Of a DNA stretch of 64,000 bases, positions 8,009 through 16,350 are shown piece by piece. The position numbers were made by a program, and so were the translations under genes. Position 1 is the stretch's first letter, and every line of letters starts with the position of its first letter. Below the pieces are notes generated by a model. That model was not told where the DNA came from. It searched no databases and saw nothing but the letters and a program-made list of their open reading frames with translations. This DNA comes from Catellatospora coxensis (GTDB lineage Bacteria; Actinomycetota; Actinomycetes; Mycobacteriales; Micromonosporaceae), in contig NZ_BONI01000057.1 in NCBI RefSeq assembly GCF_016862635.1, positions 1 through 64,000 on the forward strand, in the 5' to 3' direction.

Positions 8009-9085
8009 ATGATCACCGAGCCGGACGCCGCAGCGCCGGGCCGCGCCCGCGCTCGGCAGATCGTATTGCGCAGCCCTGGTGGCGCGCTCTCGCTGCGGCT
8101 GCCCGCGCGGGCGCTGCTCGTCGGTGCTGTGCTGCTGCTGGCAGCCGCCGCGATCGCCGTCGTCAACCTGTCCAGTGGGGACTTCCCGATCCCGGTCGGG
8201 GATGTGCTGCGCAGCCTGGTCGGGCAGGGCGATCCGGGCACCGACTTCATCGTGCACGAGCTGCGGCTGCCCCGGGCGCTGGTGGCACTGCTGGTCGGCG
8301 CGGCGCTGGGCGCGAGCGGCGCGGTGTTCCAAGGCCTGACCCGCAACCCGCTGGGCAGCCCCGACTTCGTCGGCCTGACCGTCGGCGCGGCCACCGGCGC
8401 GCTCGTGGTGATCCTGCTGCTCGACGGCAGCGGCGGGCAGGTCGCCGCCGGCGCGATCGCCGGGTGCGTGCTCACCTCGATCGCGATCTACCTGCTCGCC
8501 TTCCGCGGCGGCACCCAGCCGTTCCGCCTGATCCTGATGGGCGTCGGCGTGTCCGCCCTGCTGGAGGCGGTCAACTCGTACCTGATCGTGAAGGGCCGGC
8601 TGGACGAGGCGCTGGCCGCGCAGGTGTGGCTCATCGGCAGCCTCAGCGGCCGCGGCTGGACCGAGGTCACCATCGTCGCGCTGACGCTCGCCGCGCTGCT
8701 GCCCGTGGTCCTCCACTACGGACGGCACCTGAACATGCTCGCGCTGGGCGACGACACCGCGACCCTGCACGGCGTACGCGTCGAGCGCAGCCGGGCCGTG
8801 CTCGCCCTGGCCAGTGTGGGGCTGGCCGCGGGCGCGACGGCCGCCGCGGGCCCGATCGCGTTCGTGGCGCTGGCCGCCCCGCAGCTCGCCGCGCGGCTGA
8901 CCCGCTCCCCCGGGCCCGGCATCCTGCCCGCCGCGGCGATGGGCGCGGCGCTGTTGTCGGGCAGCGACTGGGCGGCGCAGCGCGTGCTGCCCGACAACGA
9001 CATCCCCGCCGGCGTGGTCACCGCCGCGATCGGCGGGCTCTACCTGACCTGGCTGCTGGCCCGTGAGTGGCGGCGCGGCCGATGA
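8009..9085 (+). CDS. FecCD-family siderophore ABC transporter permease 2 (system 1)
   Basis: This protein of about 358 residues is the second membrane subunit. It shows the family features LRLPRALVALLVGAALGASG, LTRNPLGSPDFVG and IAFVALAAPQLAARL. The GTG at 8003 overlaps the previous stop (GTGA) and is an equally possible, translationally coupled start. I chose the ATG at 8009 because GGGGAG lies nine bases before it. It forms a heterodimeric channel with the preceding permease and is powered by the following ATPase. Confidence 0.92.
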   Translation: MITEPDAAAPGRARARQIVLRSPGGALSLRLPARALLVGAVLLLAAAAIAVVNLSSGDFPIPVGDVLRSLVGQGDPGTDFIVHELRLPRALVALLVGAALGASGAVFQGLTRNPLGSPDFVGLTVGAATGALVVILLLDGSGGQVAAGAIAGCVLTSIAIYLLAFRGGTQPFRLILMGVGVSALLEAVNSYLIVKGRLDEALAAQVWLIGSLSGRGWTEVTIVALTLAALLPVVLHYGRHLNMLALGDDTATLHGVRVERSRAVLALASVGLAAGATAAAGPIAFVALAAPQLAARLTRSPGPGILPAAAMGAALLSGSDWAAQRVLPDNDIPAGVVTAAIGGLYLTWLLAREWRRGR

Positions 9086-9102
9086 GCACGAAGGAGCGAG
9101 CG

Positions 9103-9936
9103 ATGCGGGCACGGCTGCGGGCCGAGAACCTGACTCTGGCGTACGACCGGCGCGTCGTGGCCCGGAATCTCGGCGTCGAGATCGCCGACGGGTCGTTCAC
9201 GGTCATCGTCGGGCCGAACGCCTGCGGCAAGTCCACGCTGCTCAAGTCCCTGGCACGGGTGCTCAAGCCGCAGGCCGGCACGGTCTACCTCGACGGCGCG
9301 GCGATCGCCTCGCTGCCCTCGCGCCAGGTCGCCAAGCAGCTGGGCATGCTGCCGCAGTCACCGGTCGTGCCGGCCGGGATCGCGGTGGAGGACCTGGTCG
9401 CCCGGGGCCGCTTCGCCCACCAGCGGCTGCTGCGGCAGTGGTCGGCCGACGACGCGGCGGCGGTACGCGAGGCGATGGCCGTGACCGAGGTGTCCGAGCT
9501 GGCCGACCGGTTCGTCGACGAGCTGTCCGGCGGGCAGCGCCAGCGGGTGTGGCTGGCCGTCGCGCTGGCCCAGCAGACCCCGATCCTGCTGCTCGACGAG
9601 CCCACGACGTTCCTGGACCTGGCGCACCAGTTCGAGGTCCTCGACCTGTGCGCGGAGCTGCACGAGCAGGGCCGCACCGTGGTCGCCGTGCTGCACGACC
9701 TCAACCAGGCCTGCCGCTACGCCACCGACCTGGTCGTCATGCGCTGCGGCGAGATCGTCGCCCAGGGCGCGCCTGCGGCGGTGATGACGGCCGAGCTGGT
9801 CGAGCACGTCTTCGGCGTCGCCAGCCAGGTGATGACCGACCCGCAGACCGGCACGCCGATGGTCGTACCAGCGGATCGTCACCGGCGCCGCACCGCTCGC
9901 ACCGCGCCCGTCCCCGCGCAGCCGGCCGCCCGCTGA
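9103..9936 (+). CDS. siderophore ABC transporter ATPase (system 1)
   Basis: This 277-residue FepC/FhuC-type ATPase has Walker A GPNACGKST at about residues 37-45, the signature LSGGQRQR, Walker [10 protein letters not shown] and the switch His in VVAVLHDLNQ. All catalytic elements are intact. AAGGAG lies six bases before the ATG at 9103; the ATG at 9082 overlaps the previous stop as ATGA and is the alternative. It energises uptake through the two upstream permeases. A short hairpin two bases after the stop likely ends the operon. Confidence 0.94.
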   Translation: MRARLRAENLTLAYDRRVVARNLGVEIADGSFTVIVGPNACGKSTLLKSLARVLKPQAGTVYLDGAAIASLPSRQVAKQLGMLPQSPVVPAGIAVEDLVARGRFAHQRLLRQWSADDAAAVREAMAVTEVSELADRFVDELSGGQRQRVWLAVALAQQTPILLLDEPTTFLDLAHQFEVLDLCAELHEQGRTVVAVLHDLNQACRYATDLVVMRCGEIVAQGAPAAVMTAELVEHVFGVASQVMTDPQTGTPMVVPADRHRRRTARTAPVPAQPAAR

Positions 9937-9937
9937 T

Positions 9938-9956
9938 CCGTCACGTTCGGTGACGG
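9938..9956 (+). terminator. hairpin after the uptake operon
   Basis: A 7-bp stem CCGTCAC / GTGACGG with loop GTTCG begins two bases after the ATPase stop codon. No T-run follows at once, so it may work with the large palindrome 20 bases further on. Confidence 0.55.
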
Positions 9957-9975
9957 CCGAACAGCGGGCATCCCT

Positions 9976-10031
9976 GCGTGCGGCTACATCTTTTTTGATG
10001 TGGCCACATCAAAAAAGATGTAGCCGCACGC
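9976..10031. repeat. 56-bp perfect palindrome without spacer
   Basis: The arms of 28 bp each are exact reverse complements with no spacer. The core is GATGTGGCCACATC, flanked by T6 on one side and A6 on the other, then ACATC/GATGT and GC-rich ends. It lies between the convergent ATPase and the N-hydroxylase pseudogene, where it could act as a two-way terminator. A degenerate version with the same core and the same 6-nt spacers is found inside the NRPS gene at 50472-50507. Confidence 0.9.
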
Positions 10032-10042
10032 GGAGACACCTC

Positions 10043-10911
10043 TTATCCGGCGAGGGCGGGAACCGCGGTGCGGGTCAGCGAGCGCACGATCTCACCGGCC
10101 CGAACGGCCGTGTTGGACAGCAGCGTCGAGCTGATGCCGTGGGTGTGCTCGGTCGGGCCCTGCACGTAGATGGCGCAGCGCACGTCACCGCCGGTCGCGA
10201 CGCGGTGGTCGCGCTCGGCCTGAAGCTGCCCGTCCGCGCGGCGCAGGCAGTGCTCGCCCAGCTCGCCGAGCAGCTGCAACGGGTCGTTGCTGCGGTAGCC
10301 GGTCGCCCAGACCACGGCGTCGGCCTCCAGCACGATGCGCTCGCCGGTCGGCAGGAACTCGACGGTCACCCGGACCCGGTCCGCCTCCTCGACGAGGTCC
10401 ACCACCCGGGAGGCGTGCATGAAGCGCAGCCGCTCCCGGCCGAGCACCTTCTCCTGGTACATGCGGCGGTAGAGGCCCTGGATGACGTCCAGGTCGACGA
10501 CCGAGTAGTTGGTGGAGCCGTGGTAGTCCATCAGCATCCGCTTGACCGGCTCGGGCGCGTCGTAGAAGTGGTCGACGGCGGCGGGATCGAAGATGCGGTT
10601 GGCGAACGGGCTGTCGTCGGCGGGGGTGTAGCCGTACTTGGCGAACACCGCGCACACCTCGGCCTGCGGGTACGTCCGGTGCAGGCGGCGCAGCAGGTCG
10701 CGGCTGTGCCAGACGCGTGGGCCGGGGCGGATGCCGTCGGGCATCCGGGCCTCCAGTCCGGTGGCCACGACCAGCCGAACCGCGGCTGCTTCTCCAGGAA
10801 CACCGCGTCCACCGGCTGCGCCAGCTCGCGTAACGCGATGGCCAGGGCCAGGTTGGAAGGGCCGAATCCGATCCCTGCGAGATCGTGGAGATGTGCGTCC
10901 GAGGTGGACAT
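10043..10911 (-). pseudogene. decayed ornithine/lysine N-monooxygenase
   Basis: The product would begin as a normal N-hydroxylase (FAD motif GIGFGPSNLALA, then EKQPRFGW). It then jumps frame to a segment matching the enzyme much further on (VATGLEARMPDG). Compared with the intact copy at 983-2347, about 110 residues are lost at this junction with a frameshift. A second in-frame loss of about 26 residues removes the NADPH motif GAGQSA between DLLRR and LHRTYP. The remaining C-terminal part, including TNYSVVDLD and ATGY, is well preserved. The start at 10911 keeps a good ribosome site (AAGGGG), and iron-box-like sequence lies upstream. It cannot encode a working hydroxylase. The decay appears recent because the retained sequence is still clean. 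Confidence 0.88.
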
Positions 10912-10945
10912 ATACCCCTTCCGTGTGCGGCTCCCGCTGATTACA

Positions 10946-10979
10946 TTAGGGTTACCTTAGCAAGGTAAGCCTTGCCTTT
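10946..10979. promoter_or_regulatory. probable iron-box region
   Basis: CAAGGTAAGCCTTGCCTTT at 10961-10979 matches the iron-box consensus at about 12 of 19 positions, and TTAGGGTTACCTTA precedes it at 10946. The region lies between the divergent pseudogene and the formyltransferase operon, where an iron operator is expected. The match is weak. Confidence 0.5.
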
Positions 10980-11004
10980 CGCTTCGATCCAGAGGAGGGC
11001 ACCC

Positions 11005-11958
11005 ATGCGGGTCGCGATGTTCGGTTACCAGACCTGGGGGCACCGCACGCTCCAGGCGCTGCTGGAGGCACCCGACCTCGAGGTGGTCCTCGTCGTCACG
11101 CACCCGAAGAGCGAGCACGCGTACGAGCGCATCTGGAGCGACTCCGTCGCCGACCTCGCCACCGAGAACGGCGTGCCCGTCCTGATCCGCGAGCGCCCCG
11201 ACGACGAGGAGCTGATGGCCGCGCTCAAGGAGGCCGACCTCGACGTCATCGTGGCCACCAACTGGCGCACCTGGATCCCGCCGCAGGTCTTCACCCTGCC
11301 CCGGCACGGCACCCTGAACATCCACGACTCGCTGCTGCCGAAGTACGCCGGCTTCTCACCGCTGATCTGGGCGCTGCTCAACGACGAGCCCGAGGTCGGC
11401 GTCACCGCGCACATGATGGACGACACCCTCGACGCGGGCGACATCGTGCTGCAGCGCGCCGTGCCGGTCGGTCCGCGCGACACCACCGCCGACCTGTTCC
11501 ACAAGACGCTCGCCCTGTTCGGGCCGATCACCGTCGACGGGCTGCGCCTGATCGCCTCGGGCCGCACCGACTGGACCCCGCAGGACCGCGCGCAGGCCAG
11601 CTTCTTCCACAAGCGCGCCGACGAGGACCTGCGCATCGACTGGACCTGGACGGCCGAGGAACTCGACCGCCTGGTCCGCGCCCAGTGCGACCCGTACCCG
11701 AACGCCTACACCTACTACCGCGGGCAGCGGATCCGCGTGCTCAAGGCGTCCGTGTCACAGGCCGTCTACGGCGGCACCCCGGGCCGGGTCTTCTACCGCG
11801 AGGGCGACGGCGTCGCCGTCGTCGCGGGCGCGGACGCCCGCCGCGGCAGGAGCAAGGGCCTGGTCATCGAGCGGGTACGCCTCGACGACGGCACCGAGCT
11901 GCCCGCCACCGACCTGTTCCGCACCATGGGCGGCTACCTGGGACACTCCCCAGCATGA
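11005..11958 (+). CDS. formyltransferase for hydroxyornithine N-formylation
   Basis: This protein of about 317 residues resembles methionyl-tRNA formyltransferase. The N-terminal domain carries the catalytic pattern (NIHDSLLPKYAGFSPL for the N and H, and DDTLDAGDIVLQ for the D), and a C-terminal domain resembles the Fmt C-domain. Such enzymes transfer a formyl group from 10-formyl-tetrahydrofolate to N5-hydroxyornithine in coelichelin-type pathways. AGAGGAGGG lies five bases before the ATG at 11005. It is followed by two ABC exporter genes in a tight operon. This context and the presence of a hydroxylase and NRPS favour siderophore tailoring over a housekeeping tRNA role. Confidence 0.85.
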   Translation: MRVAMFGYQTWGHRTLQALLEAPDLEVVLVVTHPKSEHAYERIWSDSVADLATENGVPVLIRERPDDEELMAALKEADLDVIVATNWRTWIPPQVFTLPRHGTLNIHDSLLPKYAGFSPLIWALLNDEPEVGVTAHMMDDTLDAGDIVLQRAVPVGPRDTTADLFHKTLALFGPITVDGLRLIASGRTDWTPQDRAQASFFHKRADEDLRIDWTWTAEELDRLVRAQCDPYPNAYTYYRGQRIRVLKASVSQAVYGGTPGRVFYREGDGVAVVAGADARRGRSKGLVIERVRLDDGTELPATDLFRTMGGYLGHSPA

Positions 11959-13757
11959 CCGCACTGATGCCACAGCTCACCGGCGGGCGCGTGCTGCGCG
12001 AGGCCCTGCGCGGGCAGGCGGGCCGGATCACCGGCAGCGCGCTGCTCAGCACCGGCCACCAGGCCGGTGAGGCCATGGTGCCGGTGGTGATCGGCCTGGT
12101 CGTGGACCGCGCCGTCGGCACCGGCTCCTCGTCCGAGCTGCTGGTCTGGCTCGGCGTGCTCGGAGCGGTGTTCGTGACCCTGTCGTTCAGCTTCCGCTTC
12201 GGCGCGCGGCTGGGCGAACGCGCCGCCGAGCAGGCCGGGCACGTGCTGCGGGTACGCCTGACCGACCGGGTCCTCGACGCGCGCGGCGGCGCCGACACCG
12301 GCCGGCTGCCGGGCGCGCTGGCCAGCGTCGCCACCAGCGACGCCGGGCGGGTCGGCATGGTCGCGCTCGCGCTCCCCCTCGGCATCGCGGGCGTCCTCGG
12401 CCTCGTCGTCGGCGCGGTCGCGCTGCTGCGGGTGTCGCTGCCGCTCGGCCTGCTGGTGCTGCTCGGCACCCCGCTCATGATGGGCCTCGCCCACCTGCTG
12501 GGCCGTCCCCTGCAGCAGCGCAGCGAGGTCGAGCAGGACCGGATCGCGCACACCGCCGGGCTCGCCGCGGACATGGTCGGCGGCCTGCGCGTGCTCAAGG
12601 GCATCGGCGCGGAACGGGCCGCGGCCGAGCGCTACCGGCTCAGCAGCCGCGCCGCGCTCACCGCGACCGTGCACGCCGCCCGCGCCAAGAGCTGGCACGA
12701 CGGCACGCTGCTCGCCGTCAACGGGCTGTTCCTCGCCGTCGTCGCGCTGGTCGGCGGGCGGCTGGCCGCCGACGGCACGATCAGCGTCGGCGCGCTGATC
12801 GCCGCGGTCGGCATGGCGCAGTACCTGATCGGGCCGCTGTCGATGCTGGTCTGGGTCAACGGGGAGCTGGCCCAGGGCCGGGGCAGCGCGGCCCGCATCG
12901 CCGAGGTCCTGTCCTCTCCCCCGGCCGTCGGCGGGGACGCCCCGCTGCCCGGCCCGGTGACCGGTCGGCTGGCCGTACGCGGGCTGACCCATGCCGGGCT
13001 GCGCGATCTCAACCTCGACGTCGACGCCGGGCAGCTCGTCGGCGTCGTCACCGCCGACCCCGCCCACGCCGAGGCCCTGGTCGACCTGCTCGGCCGCGAA
13101 CGCGAACCCGACTCCGGCACCATCACCCTCGACGGCCACGACCTGTCCGCCCTCGACCCCGAGGCGGTACGCGCCGCGCTGCTCGTCGTCGCCCACGACG
13201 CCGACCTGTTCGAGGGCACCCTGCGCGACAACGTCGTCACCTCGGCCGCGCCCGGTGGCACCCCGGCGGACCGGCCGGACGGAGCCGTCGCCGCGGCCCT
13301 GCCACAGCAACGGGCCCACCGGGCCGCCGACACCGTCGCACCGCCCGGCACCGGCACAGCCGAACTGCTCACCGCCGCGCTGGCCGCGTCCGGCGCGGAC
13401 GAGGTCGCCGCGACCCTGGCCGCCGGTGTCGACGGGGCACTCGCCGAGCGGGGCCGGTCCCTGTCCGGCGGGCAGCGCCAGCGCGTCGCCCTGGCCCGCG
13501 CGCTGGCCGCCGACGCCCCCGTGCTGGTCCTGCACGAGCCCACCACGGCCGTCGACGCGGTCACCGAGCTGCGCATCGTGCACGGCGTACGCCGCCTGCG
13601 CGCGGGCCGTACCACCGTCGTCATCACCACCAGCCCTGCGCTGCTGGCCGCCGCCGACACCGTCCACTTCGTCGCCGACGGCGCGCTCACCGCGTCCGGC
13701 ACCCACGAGCAGCTCGTGCGCGAGCACACCGGCTACCGCGCGACGGTGCTCGCATGA
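11955..13757 (+). CDS. ABC exporter half-transporter with degenerate Walker motifs
   Basis: This 600-residue protein fuses a six-helix type IV exporter domain to a nucleotide-binding domain. The ATPase half is degenerate: the Walker A region reads GVVTADPAHAEAL with no GKS/T, and the Walker B ends VLVLHEPTT instead of LDEPTT. The signature LSGGQRQR is intact. It starts by a four-base overlap (ATGA) with the formyltransferase gene. Paired with the next gene product it would give one working and one dead ATP site. Export of the newly made siderophore is the likely role, from the operon context. Confidence 0.88.
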   Translation: MTALMPQLTGGRVLREALRGQAGRITGSALLSTGHQAGEAMVPVVIGLVVDRAVGTGSSSELLVWLGVLGAVFVTLSFSFRFGARLGERAAEQAGHVLRVRLTDRVLDARGGADTGRLPGALASVATSDAGRVGMVALALPLGIAGVLGLVVGAVALLRVSLPLGLLVLLGTPLMMGLAHLLGRPLQQRSEVEQDRIAHTAGLAADMVGGLRVLKGIGAERAAAERYRLSSRAALTATVHAARAKSWHDGTLLAVNGLFLAVVALVGGRLAADGTISVGALIAAVGMAQYLIGPLSMLVWVNGELAQGRGSAARIAEVLSSPPAVGGDAPLPGPVTGRLAVRGLTHAGLRDLNLDVDAGQLVGVVTADPAHAEALVDLLGREREPDSGTITLDGHDLSALDPEAVRAALLVVAHDADLFEGTLRDNVVTSAAPGGTPADRPDGAVAAALPQQRAHRAADTVAPPGTGTAELLTAALAASGADEVAATLAAGVDGALAERGRSLSGGQRQRVALARALAADAPVLVLHEPTTAVDAVTELRIVHGVRRLRAGRTTVVITTSPALLAAADTVHFVADGALTASGTHEQLVREHTGYRATVLA

Positions 13758-13777
13758 CCGGCCAGGAGGGGACCCCG

Positions 13778-15550
13778 ATGACCGAGCAGCGCGAACTGCT
13801 GCCCACCGCCACCGGCCGGCAGACCGTCGCCGCGCTGCGTACGCTGCTGCGCCCCCGCCGGTGGCTGGCCGGGGCCGGGCTGCTCGTGCTGACCTCCGCG
13901 ACCGCCGTCGGGCTGTTCGTCGCGCCGCTGCTCGGCCACGTCGTCGACCTCGTCACCACCGGCGCGCCCGCGTCCGCGATCACCACCCCGGTCGTCGCCC
14001 TGGCCGTGGTCGCCGTCGCGTCCGGCGCGGCCACCGCCTGGGGCCTGACCCTCATCGCCCGGCTCGGCGAGGGCGCCCTGGCCGAGCTGCGGGAACGTTT
14101 CCTCGACCGGGCGCTGCGGCTGCCGCTGGGCCAGGTCGAGCGGGCCGGGTCCGGCGACCTGACCTCCCGCGCCGGCAACGACCTCAACGCGGTCGCGTCC
14201 GTGGTCCGCTCCGGGCTGCCCGAGCTGGCCCGGTCCCTGCTGGCGATCTTCCTCACCCTGGCCGGGCTGGCCGTGCTCGACTGGCGCTTCATGGCCGCCG
14301 CGCTGCTGGCCGCGCCCGTGCAGCTCTACACCGTCTGGTGGTACGGCGGCCGCGCCCTGCCCCTGTACGCCCGCCAGCGCGTCGCCGTCGGCGCCCAGCA
14401 GCAGCAGCTCCTGGAGACCATCGGCGGCGCGCCGACGGTACGCGCGCTGCGCCGCCGCGAGCAGCACCTCGGCCTGGTCACCGGCCGCTCGCAGGAGGCC
14501 GTGGACCTGACCATGCGCGGCGTCAACCTGGTCACCCGCTTCTACGCCCGGCTCAACCTGGCCGAGTTCATCGGCCTGTCCGCGGTGCTGGCCACCGGTT
14601 TCCTGCTGGTGCGCTCCGGCGAGGTCAGCATCGGCGCAGCCACCGCGGCGGCGCTGTACTTCCACAACCTGTTCACGCCGGTCAACATCGCCCTCGGGCT
14701 GATCGACGACGTGCAGTCGGCGACCGCCGCGCTGGTCCGCATCGTCGGCGTCGCCGACCTGCCCGAGCCTGCCGCGCCGCCGGCTCCGCGTACGCCCGCC
14801 GACGCGTCGCTGCACGCCGACGCGGTCAGCCACGCCTACACCGCCGACCGTCCCGTGCTGCACGAGGTCACCATCGCGGTGCCCGCCGGGCAGCGGGTCG
14901 CGCTGGTCGGCGCGAGCGGCGCCGGCAAGAGCACCCTCGCCGGGCTGGTCGCGGGCGTGCACGAGCCGACGTCGGGCAGCATCCGGGTCGGCGGCGTCGG
15001 CATCGGCGACCTCGACCCGGCCGGCCGCCGCGCCGTCGCCCTGATCACGCAGGAGGTGTACGTCTTCGCGGGCACGCTCGCCGAGGACCTGCGCCTGGCC
15101 CGCCCCGACGCCACCGATGACGAGCTGACGGCCGCGCTGGAGCAGGTCGGGGCCGCCGAGTGGGCCGCCGCGCTGCCGGAGGGCCTGGCCACCGTGGTCG
15201 GCGAGGGCGGCCACCGGCTCACCGCCGCGCAGGCGCAGCAGCTCGCCCTGGCCCGCCTGGTGCTCGCCGACCCGGCCGTCGCCGTGCTGGACGAGGCCAC
15301 CGCCGAGGCGGGCAGCGCCGGAGCCCGGGTCCTGGAGGCGTCGGTGGTCGCCGCGCTGCAGGGGCGTACCGGACTCCTGGTCGCGCACCGGCTCACCCAG
15401 GCGGCACTCGCCGACCGCGTCGTCGTGCTCGACGAAGGCCGCATCGTGGAGAGCGGCTCCCACGACGAACTACGCGAAACCCCCGACGGCCGCTACGCCG
15501 AACTCTGGCGCGCCTGGTCCGGCCGCCGCGACGCGGACCACGCCGCGTGA
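13778..15550 (+). CDS. ABC exporter half-transporter, catalytic partner
   Basis: This 590-residue protein has the same membrane plus ATPase layout as its upstream neighbour. Walker A is intact (VGASGAGKST) and Walker B reads VAVLDEAT. The signature is degenerate, with LTAAQAQQLALARL where LSGGQ is expected. The intact motifs complement those of the neighbour, so a heterodimer would have exactly one complete ATP site. AGGAGGG lies seven bases before the ATG at 13778, and the ATG at 13754 overlaps the previous stop. The likely role is siderophore export. Confidence 0.9.
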   Translation: MTEQRELLPTATGRQTVAALRTLLRPRRWLAGAGLLVLTSATAVGLFVAPLLGHVVDLVTTGAPASAITTPVVALAVVAVASGAATAWGLTLIARLGEGALAELRERFLDRALRLPLGQVERAGSGDLTSRAGNDLNAVASVVRSGLPELARSLLAIFLTLAGLAVLDWRFMAAALLAAPVQLYTVWWYGGRALPLYARQRVAVGAQQQQLLETIGGAPTVRALRRREQHLGLVTGRSQEAVDLTMRGVNLVTRFYARLNLAEFIGLSAVLATGFLLVRSGEVSIGAATAAALYFHNLFTPVNIALGLIDDVQSATAALVRIVGVADLPEPAAPPAPRTPADASLHADAVSHAYTADRPVLHEVTIAVPAGQRVALVGASGAGKSTLAGLVAGVHEPTSGSIRVGGVGIGDLDPAGRRAVALITQEVYVFAGTLAEDLRLARPDATDDELTAALEQVGAAEWAAALPEGLATVVGEGGHRLTAAQAQQLALARLVLADPAVAVLDEATAEAGSAGARVLEASVVAALQGRTGLLVAHRLTQAALADRVVVLDEGRIVESGSHDELRETPDGRYAELWRAWSGRRDADHAA

Positions 15551-16338
15551 GCGCCGACACCATCCGGATCCACTTCGAACTCCGCCCGCTGGCTGAGGTG
15601 AAGCCGTGGGGCAGCCACGTGGCCAACCTGCACTGGTTCGGCCTGACCGACGGCTGGTACTGGATCGAGGCCGGTGGGCATCAGCTGCTCCGGTACCGGG
15701 ACGAGGCCGTCGCCCGCTGGGAACTGGAGCGCCCGTACCCGGACTACTACGTCGTCCGGCTGTGGGAGGACCTGCTGATACTCCGCTGGGCACTGCACGA
15801 GCCGGTGCCCGACGACCTCATCGAACTCGTCGCCGGTTCGTGGCCGTCCCGGGAGTGGCCGGACGAGTGGAGCGACGCCGCCGACGCGGCGATCGATCTG
15901 GCGGGCGACCACAGCCTCTACCTCAGTTATCTGGTCGGCGCGCCGATCCTGACGTTCTGGCGGCACATCACCGACGGGCAGGACCTGGTCAGCGTCGACC
16001 AGCACATCCGGCCGGCCGGCGAGTGCCACTTCGACGGCCCGGAACGGCTGGTCGTCACCGTGCCGACAGCGGAGTTCTTCGCCGCGGTCGCGGACTTCGA
16101 CCGCCGGCTGATCGCGGCGATGGATGAGCGCGTCACCGAACTGGAGAAGACCGGACCTCCCCCGGGCGTCGAACTCGACCTCGAACAGCTGCGCCTCGAA
16201 CACGGGCGGCGTTCCGGGTGGCTCGCCCAGCGCCTGGCGGCACCCCGGTCCGTGGACTGGGCGAGAGTGCGCGCCGGCGTCGCCGAGATGACGACCTGGC
16301 CGTTGCGCACAGACGCCGAGACGGAACCGGGCGATTGA
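15547..16338 (+). CDS. DUF5984-like hypothetical protein
   Basis: This 263-residue soluble protein has the aromatic motif LHWFGLTDGWYWIEAGG near its N-terminus, which I associate with the actinobacterial DUF5984 family. The GTG start at 15547 overlaps the exporter stop by four bases, so it is translated as part of that operon or is a chance neighbour. It is Trp-rich with no signal peptide or membrane segment, and no enzymatic motif is visible. Function is unknown. Confidence 0.65.
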   Translation: MSADTIRIHFELRPLAEVKPWGSHVANLHWFGLTDGWYWIEAGGHQLLRYRDEAVARWELERPYPDYYVVRLWEDLLILRWALHEPVPDDLIELVAGSWPSREWPDEWSDAADAAIDLAGDHSLYLSYLVGAPILTFWRHITDGQDLVSVDQHIRPAGECHFDGPERLVVTVPTAEFFAAVADFDRRLIAAMDERVTELEKTGPPPGVELDLEQLRLEHGRRSGWLAQRLAAPRSVDWARVRAGVAEMTTWPLRTDAETEPGD

Positions 16339-16350
16339 CCCGGCCTCGGA

